This document shows, piece after piece, positions 57,521-64,000 of a stretch of DNA of 64,000 bases. The stretch spans positions 186,001 to 250,000 of the forward strand of contig JAOALB010000005.1 in NCBI GenBank assembly GCA_025331125.1, in the 5' to 3' direction. A program made the position numbers and the translations under genes. How positions within the stretch are numbered: the first letter of the stretch is position 1; the number at the start of each line of letters is the position of its first letter. The notes under the pieces were generated by a model. It searched no databases. It was not told where the DNA came from and saw only the letters and a program-made list of their open reading frames with translations. The stretch comes from Mycogone perniciosa. Taxonomy: Eukaryota > Ascomycota > Sordariomycetes > Hypocreales > Hypocreaceae.

Positions 57521-58537
57521 TCAACGCTTCTTTTTGTCACTGCTACTGCCGCTCGCTAAGCCGTCCGCCAGCGCGGCAGTAAGAGCAGCGGTAGCCACTC
57601 TAGCACCCTTTGCACCCAGCCAAGGCCCATGATCCTTGCGGTTTTGCATGACGGCCTGCGCTCCAGCAGCAAAGGCAGTGCGGGCCCCAGCCTGGACCAT
57701 CGGATTCTTCCACCATGCATTGCCCTTGGGCTTTGGCGCTGACGAAACCTTTGTTAACGCCGGCATCGTACTGCGACGGCTGACGGCGGGTGGAGCGCCG
57801 CGACTGCGGGCGCGAGACTGGTCTGCCTCGGCTTCTCGGGGTTGAGATCGATGGCGGCGACGTCGTCTATCGTGGTCATCGTCGTTATCGTAGACTGGAG
57901 GCGGCGGAGCGCCACGCGAGCGCGACGGTGGTGATATCGCGCGAGATCGGCGCGACGAGCGATGATCCCGATCGTCCCGATCAGCATGTGTCGGCAAGGG
58001 ATAGCCTCGGGGGCGATGTTTCGGCTCCGGAGAAACATGTCTAGATCGTCGCGCGCGGTGATCCGGCGATGGTTCACGTCGGGAAGACCGGTGATGGCGA
58101 TCGCGATCACGAGGCTCTGGAGGAGGGATGTCGCGGGACTGTCGGCTGCGATCGTAAGGGTCCCGAGGATATGAGGCTCGGGGGTCTCGAGGGTCGCGGG
58201 GGTCACGGGGATAGCGCTCGCGATCACGATCATGATCACGATCGCGGTCATGGCGAGCTGAGCGCGGTGGTGGCGGAGATGGAGCGTGATAGATTGGTGG
58301 GGGACTCGCATGTCGGCGCGACATCATGCGCCCAGGAGAAGAGTCTCTTCGGCTGCGACGAGGTTTGAAGTCTTCCTCGGCTGCGAACCCGGGCGAAGGA
58401 CGACGGCGATGTCTTTCCGATTTCTGTCGGCGAAGAGGAGGAGCCGCCGACTCTTCGAGCGGCTCGTCAGGGTGATAATAATCGTGGTTGAGGCCTGGTT
58501 TAGGATCTTTGTCCTTGTGGCGCGATGATGGAAACAT
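57521..58537 (-). CDS. Arg/Asp/Pro-rich low-complexity protein, unknown function
   Basis: A single-exon, 338-residue basic protein. Residues ~1-250 are disordered and full of Arg-Asp, Arg-Ser and Pro tracts (HDRDRDHDRDRER; RDPRDPRDPRA; SRRSRAISPPSRSRG), similar to SR-type and DUF3824-type fungal proteins. The C-terminal ~70 residues are ordered: WWKNPMVQAGARTAFAAGAQAV and GAKGARVATAALTAALADGLA, a glycine/alanine-zipper-like hairpin that could insert in or contact membranes. It ends in SDKKKR. Function is unknown. The start at 58537 is the first ATG. The promoter has two full CRE sites. Confidence 0.8.
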   Translation of the reverse strand: MFPSSRHKDKDPKPGLNHDYYHPDEPLEESAAPPLRRQKSERHRRRPSPGFAAEEDFKPRRSRRDSSPGRMMSRRHASPPPIYHAPSPPPPRSARHDRDRDHDRDRERYPRDPRDPRDPRASYPRDPYDRSRQSRDIPPPEPRDRDRHHRSSRREPSPDHRARRSRHVSPEPKHRPRGYPLPTHADRDDRDHRSSRRSRAISPPSRSRGAPPPPVYDNDDDHDRRRRRHRSQPREAEADQSRARSRGAPPAVSRRSTMPALTKVSSAPKPKGNAWWKNPMVQAGARTAFAAGAQAVMQNRKDHGPWLGAKGARVATAALTAALADGLASGSSSDKKKR

Positions 58538-58754
58538 CGTGGGCGCAAGTCGATAGTACTTGATTTGAAGATAGGTAAATCAGATCAGTCGGTTATGAAG
58601 GACGGAGGAAAAGGAAAACAAAAAGAGAGACATCCATAGCGGGAAAAAGGCGACGCTCGTATCGCCTTTATGGGAAATGGATGGTTGAATGGACAGATGA
58701 CAATGAATGTGGTATGTCCGAGGTGCAGGAGTCATTCATAGGATCAAAAAGCTG

Positions 58755-58812
58755 TCAGTGGGCTCACAGGGGACCGACAGACGACTCACAGGCGCCTCAG
58801 TGGGCTCGCAGG
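58755..58812 (+). repeat. 16-nt direct repeat, two copies
   Basis: TCAGTGGGCTCACAGG at 58755-58770 recurs at 58797-58812 with one mismatch, 42 nt apart, upstream of the low-complexity gene. Confidence 0.8.
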
Positions 58813-58859
58813 AATCGTGGGGCACTGATCAGTGAACGCTGCAGGGTCCTCACGTCGCC

Positions 58860-58867
58860 TGACGTCA
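58860..58867. promoter_or_regulatory. CRE site TGACGTCA (1)
   Basis: A perfect ATF/CREB bZIP palindrome 323 nt upstream of the low-complexity gene's start. It lies in the 15-nt sequence GTCGCCTGACGTCAG (58854-58868), which recurs at 58970-58984. Fungal AtfA-type bZIPs bind this word. Confidence 0.6.
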
Positions 58868-58975
58868 GCGGAGCCAATAGGCGGGCCTGAACGAGATGGC
58901 GGCCTCCTGACGCGGAAAACCGTGGACAGTTCAGTTGAACCTGCGAACCTGCTAGAGCAAGCCAGAGAGGTCGCC

Positions 58976-58983
58976 TGACGTCA
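58976..58983. promoter_or_regulatory. CRE site TGACGTCA (2)
   Basis: A second identical site, 116 nt from the first and in the same 15-nt context, which argues against chance. Confidence 0.6.
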
Positions 58984-60953
58984 GGTCACAGCAAGTCACA
59001 GTAAGTGGCAGTGCATCTGCAAGGAGTTGAAAATTTCTTTAAAAAATCCGGTTTGAAAGGATGCAAGAGTGGCCAAAGGATCATCAGCCACATTGTATCA
59101 TGAGAAGGCTGTTGCTGCTGCTGATGCTGGTACTTGAGCCTGAGCCTGAGCCTGATGCAGTACTCATATATGATATGAGCCAAGCATATGATGAGCCTTT
59201 CACAAAAAGACCTCTTTCAGCCACAAACCAATTATAGGCATTGCAAAGTATCGCCAGGAGTCTCCCGTTTCCTAATACATATAGTTATAGATAGTATCAA
59301 TCCGTACTCGTATCCATTGTCCTGCGGAACAAAGGACGAAAAAGCATCGGCAGGATCTCGGGTTGCCACACATGGAGTGGCTGATGAGACGCTTCCGATA
59401 CAACTGTGATGTTAGACACCTGATGCCTGAATCACCTGACCAACCTTGACGACTGTCAGAGACACAGGCATCTATATATATTTGCACGTGTCAAAATAAT
59501 GCTCATGATGAATCAATGGCATGGTGAAAAAGCCCTGAATAGCAAAAGGGGGAATGATACTCCGTATGATACATATTTTGCAACGCCGTTCCGTCTCCGG
59601 AGCAGTCCGAACCCCATCAGGCTGTGACTGTTGCACATGTATTTCGTACTCCTACTTCGTACCACTACCCAGAAGAATAAGGTAGATATCTCGAAATAAA
59701 GGCGTGGCGGGGCTGCTGCTGTGACACCTGGTACCTTGATCCAGATATGTAGCTGCAGCACGACATTCATAGCTCTGATGAATGTCTTAGTTAGACGCCG
59801 TCAGTCGGCAGGGCCCTATCTCTCTCCCTGTCCGGCCATCGCCGTTTTCCACCTCTTATGATCCGGGGAAGCTGGAGGAAGGTTGCGGGGAGTATTAGTA
59901 TTAGTATACTACTACTACTACTCCGTGCGGAAATATCTGAATGGCAATGGTGGATTGGACAGGACGATAACTCCGGAGGTGCCTAAATGATAAGATGAAG
60001 CTAAGGCTAAATTACAAGGTCGAATTACGGGCCCGATCAGGCCCTTTATCTGCGCGATATGATTGGTCCAAACGGCCACTTTATTCGCGTGGCGCTGTTG
60101 GATTCCGTGATGCAATCTTTAAATCCCGAGCGGCTAATACTTACTATTAGTACTCATGTTGTTGCTTTTTGAAGAACCTGACTCGTGAACTTGGTATGTA
60201 GGAAAGATACAACATGAAGAAAAATAGAAGACGCTGCTCCGTACAGCACGCAGAATTATTCGTTGTGAAACAGAGATTCCGAGTTGGACAATGGCAATAT
60301 ATTTCTAACTGGACCTGGGGAAATAGATGAAGACTGCATCTGACGGGCCGAAACGCGGCTATCAACTTTATTAAGTAGTGCTCCGTAAGTTCTCCGTAAT
60401 TGTGCTCCGTATTTTGCTCTATGTATGTCTGTATGTATCAACACTAGTAGTAGATAGTAGTAAATATCTGTGATACGGAGCAGATGCATCGGCCTTCAAT
60501 CTTATCGGGTGGTTCGATCATTCCTCCCAGCTCCAAGAAGCTCCACTTGCCTATCTCAGCCATTTGAGATCTCTTTATTCTCCAACCTTTTTTCTTTTCT
60601 TTTTTTTCTTCCTTCTTTGTACTTCGTGCATACTCCTGCATACATGTCTCACTCTCCTACTCCATTGCTTTAATAACAAAGACCTGTCTGTCTTCATCTT
60701 CATCTTCATCCCTCCTCCTCCTGCAATACCTATCGAAAACAGCTTCATCGCTCAACGGACTGTCGCCCGGCTAGTTTGGTTTGGTTCGGCTCGCATCTGT
60801 CGCTCCGCTATCGCTGGCGCCCCACAGAGCGACGAACAGGTTTTTCTTATCTTGGCCACCTGGAGAGGTTGATCTTCTTCGCTCTCGCAAAGGGCCCATT
60901 GCTTCATCTTTGTCCTTTTCTTCTCTTCTTCCTATAGATGATAGATCGCAAAA

Positions 60954-63052
60954 ATGGGGTGGATTCATGAGACAAACGTCAAAATCGCCGCCAGTCCGGT
61001 TGGATGGTGGTTCCGTCTCGATGGTTCAGGCCATGTAAGTCCTCTCTCATCACCACCCACTCTTTGATGTCTCAACACATGTTACACTGGCTCAATCAAT
61101 GTAACGATCGCCAACGGAGATAAATATCAATACCAATGGGTTTTGCGGGGGACTTCATGGGAATGAGGAAAATCAGCATACTTACCATGCTTGCCTCCCA
61201 TAGCCCAAGGAGCGCAAAGGCTCTTATTTTTTCACAGAGGTCCGCGCCGGCCTCGCCACTTTCTTCGCCATGGCATACATCGTCGCCGTCAACGCGTCCA
61301 TTGTCTCCGATTCAGGCGGCACCTGTGTCTGCAACGGTGGCCCGAGTGATCCCGTTTGCGACAACAATGAAGAGTACAGCTTGTGTCTCCAAGGCATCAG
61401 GCGCGATGTCGTCACTGCTACCGCCGCCATCTCTGCCTTTGCCAGTTTCTTCATGGGCCTTTTGGCTAATCTGTGAGACCGCTTCTGGGAAAACGAAACC
61501 GCAAGTTCATGAGCTGACTTCTTGCTTCTTGTACTCATCAGTCCCGTTGGTCTGGCTCCCGGAATGGGTATGTTGGCGACGGTACTTTGTTGCAAAGCTT
61601 TTCTGGCTTTGTGTTCGGCTCTTGCATAGGTGCTGACTGTCGAAATAGGTCTGAATGCTTACTTTTCATACACCGTCGGTTAGTCACCCATCTGCCTTCC
61701 AAACCACTTGAGGCGGCGACATTTCCATCTGACCATGAACAGTTGGCTACCACGGCTCTGGTCCAGTCCCATACCAGGTCGCTTTAACCGCCATCTTCGT
61801 AGAAGGCTTCGTCTTCCTCGGCTTGGCCCTCTTTGGCATGCGACAATGGCTTGCTCGCGCCATCCCGCATTCCATCAAGGTCGCTACCGGCGTCGGTATT
61901 GGATTCTTTCTCACCATCATCGGTCTCACCTACAGCGAGGGCATCGGCCTCATCACAGGCGCCACCGCAACCCCTGTAGAACTAGCCGGCTGCTCCCCTG
62001 AAAATCTGCTCAAGGACGGCACCTGTCCCGGCTGGGACAAGATGCGCCATCCGGCCATGTGGATCGGCATTTTCTGCGGCGGCATCTTCACCGTCATCCT
62101 CATGATGTACCGCGTCAAGGGTGCCATCATCGCCGGTATCATCCTCGTCAGCATCATTTCTTGGCCTCGAGGCACTCCCGTGACATATTTCCCCTACACC
62201 GCCGTCGGTGATGACTCCTTCAACTTTTTCAAAAGGGTCGTCGACTTCCACCGCATTGAAAACATCCTCAATGTCCAAGATTGGAACATTTCCCAGTATG
62301 GTGGCCAGTTCGGACTAGCCCTCATCACATTTCTCTACGTCGACATTCTCGACTGCACTGGCACCCTATACGGCATGGCTCGTTTCGCCGGCCTCATTGA
62401 TGCCGAGACCCAGGATTTTGAAGGCTCTGCTGTGGCCTACATGGTCGACGCTGTGAGCATCTCTATCGGCGCCGTCCTCGGTGTTCCGCCCGTTACCGCC
62501 TTCGTCGAGTCTGGTGCCGGTATCTCTGAGGGCGGCAAGACTGGCATCACATCGATGGTTACTGGTCTCTGCTTCTTCATCAGCATCTTCTTTGCCCCCA
62601 TTTTTGCCTCGATTCCTCCATGGGCCACCGGCTGCGTGCTCATCCTAGTCGGCTCTATGATGGCTACATCCGTTACCCAGATCAACTGGGCGTATTTGGG
62701 CGACGCCGTTCCAGCCTTCCTTGCCATTACCATTATGCCATTTACTTACTCCATCGCCAACGGTCTCATCGCCGGTATCATGACATACATCATCCTCAAC
62801 GGTTTAGTGTGGCTATTGAAGGTGGCCACGGGTGGCCGCATCGTGCCTCCGAATTTGGACGAGAAAGAGCCTTGGACATGGCGAATTCCCGGTGGGTTTT
62901 TCCCACCTTGGGTGGTGCGCTTGTCCAAAGGTCAGAAGGACTTTTGGCGAGAGCCCGAGACACCTGTGACGGAGACGGCCACTCAGAAGGAACAAGATGC
63001 CAATTCCGATCATGAGGTCCCTACAGAACCCGTTGGTACGAAGGCAGCATGA
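60954..63052 (+). CDS. azgA: AzgA-type hypoxanthine/adenine/guanine permease
   Basis: Five exons (60954-61034, 61204-61472, 61542-61567, 61649-61678, 61743-63052) splice in phase to 571 residues. The N-terminus MGWIHETNVKIAASPVG and PKERKGSYFFTEVRAGLATFFAMAYI are diagnostic of the AzgA/NCS2-like purine:H+ symporters of Aspergillus and relatives. LAPGMGLNAYFSYTV and ILDCTGTLYGMARFAGL are the transport-core motifs. The protein has about 12-14 membrane helices and imports hypoxanthine, adenine and guanine at the plasma membrane. Two exons of only 26 and 30 nt code for the conserved PGMGLNAYFSYTV stretch. Divergent from the low-complexity gene across 2.4 kb. Confidence 0.95.
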
Positions 63053-63424
63053 AGATAATCCCTCGTAAATAGAAAAACAAATAGGGAAAAAGGAAAAGTA
63101 TGCCTGGAATATGCGATGAGCATGTCAGGGAGCGACTGATGCAATATTTTGTGGATATATATGTATGTGCTCCGAATTTGGCGAGCTTCTGTATCGTATA
63201 CAGCCGTGATACCTATTTTTTATATAAAGCATTTCTAGACCAGTCAGTGAGCACATCTTTCTTCTTAACCTTTTTTTCATTGTTATTATCATCTTTTTAT
63301 TCCTTGATATATAAGCAATTTTATACCTCATGCTGCCATCAGAGCGATATGCTTGAGTTCACTACAACAAGGTCAGCAACCCACAACACTGATCTAGGAA
63401 AAGGGGAGAGAAAAGAAGGAGAAC
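63053..63424. other. Convergent intergenic gap
   Basis: azgA 3' flank and 3' flank of the dioxygenase gene. No feature is seen. Confidence 0.5.
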
Positions 63425-64000
63425 TCACCTTTGCACTTGGTGTCCAACCTTGGTAGGGGGATACTCGGCCTCCTCGCCCTCATCCCGTCCCAAACTCGCC
63501 TGCTCCTCCCTAACCTTCCTCGCCCTTTCTGTCAGCTCTGGCACAGGCTTAAGATCAAAATCTGAGCTCAGATGCCAAAACAATGTGCTCGAGATGCGAA
63601 TCAGTGGTCTATCAGGGAACTCCTCCTTCCGCCGCTCAATCGTCTCGAGGGTGCGTTCGTTGACGGTGACTTCGTGGTAGCCAGCTTTGATGAGGCCGCC
63701 GGTGATGTACTCGATCTGTTTGCCGGCTTGGACGAGAAGGTAGTTTCCGGGTGGGATCTTGACGGGGATGCGGTTGCCGGTGTTACGGGCCCAGATATTG
63801 AGGCCTGGGTAACGTGAGCGGCCGTGGATGGTAAGGAAGTTGAGGTCGGTGTGGAAGCCGGCGAGGATGGTGTCTTGGGTGCCGTACTTGTTGAGATCAG
63901 AAGCGGTGGGGGCGAGGAGATGGGGTCTGTATTTGTTCGATCAGTTGAAAGACTTCATTGTGATAGAGAGAGAAGGGGTCGAACCCGTAGCGGCCGGCGT
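63425..64000 (-). CDS. 2OG-Fe(II) dioxygenase, isopenicillin-N-synthase-like, C-terminal part
   Basis: The 5' part lies beyond the right edge. Exons 64000-63985 and 63926-63425 join in phase as GRYGPHLLAPTASDLNKYG. The iron ligands are visible: H-x-D in GFHTDLNFLTIHG and the distal His in GLIKAGYHEVTVN. The double-stranded beta-helix core is NRIPVKIPPGNYLLVQAG. It would oxidise a small molecule with 2-oxoglutarate and O2. The stop at 63425-63427 overlaps a good donor (AG/GTGAGT), so a short extra 3' exon after an intron ending TTTTCCTAG is possible. Confidence 0.85.

Larger units (their letters stand above)
58538..60953. other. 2.4-kb divergent intergenic region
   Basis: Long promoter region between the low-complexity gene and azgA. 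It holds two TGACGTCA sites, an imperfect 16-nt direct repeat, a (GAGCCT)n-like tract near 59133-59155, TACTCCGTA at 59558-59566 and several CTCCGTA words near 60240-60480. The azgA 5' leader is pyrimidine-rich (about 60575-60720). No gene is supported. Confidence 0.5.

Noticed and set aside
57754..58311. A 185-residue ORF in the alternate frame of the Arg/Asp-rich gene
   Set aside because: A low-complexity shadow; the 338-residue frame has the ordered C-terminus and a proper start.
1..64000. CRISPR arrays, bacterial operons and rRNA genes
   Set aside because: The window is eukaryotic with spliceosomal introns; no spaced direct-repeat array or rRNA sequence is visible.

Overview
The window is nuclear DNA of a filamentous ascomycete (Pezizomycotina; a Hypocreales-like fungus is my guess, not a proof). 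The reasons are short GT-AG introns with CTAAT/CTGAC-type branch sites, Zn2Cys6 regulators, a highly reducing polyketide synthase, an AzgA purine permease, an NLR-like gene and long AT-rich intergenic DNA seeded with TACTCCGTA words. Exon models below were built by hand from splice sites and reading phase.

Layout. At 1-3.9 kb lie the 3' part of a GMC-oxidoreductase/alpha-beta-hydrolase fusion and a damaged PD-(D/E)XK-like gene. At 4.1-12.8 kb lies a compact catabolic cluster: an alginate-lyase-superfamily polysaccharide lyase and a GH88 unsaturated uronyl hydrolase transcribed divergently, a six-exon Zn2Cys6 regulator and a sugar/H+ symporter. Together they make an import, beta-elimination and unsaturated-uronide-hydrolysis pathway for a uronic-acid polymer, and the lyase/GH88 promoter and the transporter promoter share a 28-29 nt near-identical element. 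A 4.5 kb gene-poor stretch follows.

At 17.3-40.3 kb lies a biosynthetic cluster: Zn2Cys6 regulator, DUF3237 protein, 14-TM DHA2 exporter, secreted bicovalent-flavin BBE oxidase, flavin monooxygenase, polytopic membrane protein of unknown function, and a 2350-residue reducing PKS with no release domain (KS-AT-DH-degenerate MT-ER-KR-ACP). A tRNA-Thr(AGU) with an intron lies just beyond it.

At 41.5-57.2 kb is an accessory zone of damaged or lineage-restricted genes: a frameshifted F-box gene, a small secreted aromatic-rich protein, a broken secreted Cys-rich protein, an amidase, an SDR, a GA4-desaturase/CmcJ-like protein and a decayed NLR (DUF7708-like/NB-ARC/TPR). The right end (57.5-64 kb) looks like conserved core genome: an Arg/Asp-rich low-complexity protein, azgA and the C-terminal part of a 2OG-Fe(II) dioxygenase.

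Several unrelated genes need exactly one added or removed base, mostly at short homopolymers, to join otherwise convincing exons. Some apparent pseudogenes may therefore be assembly errors.
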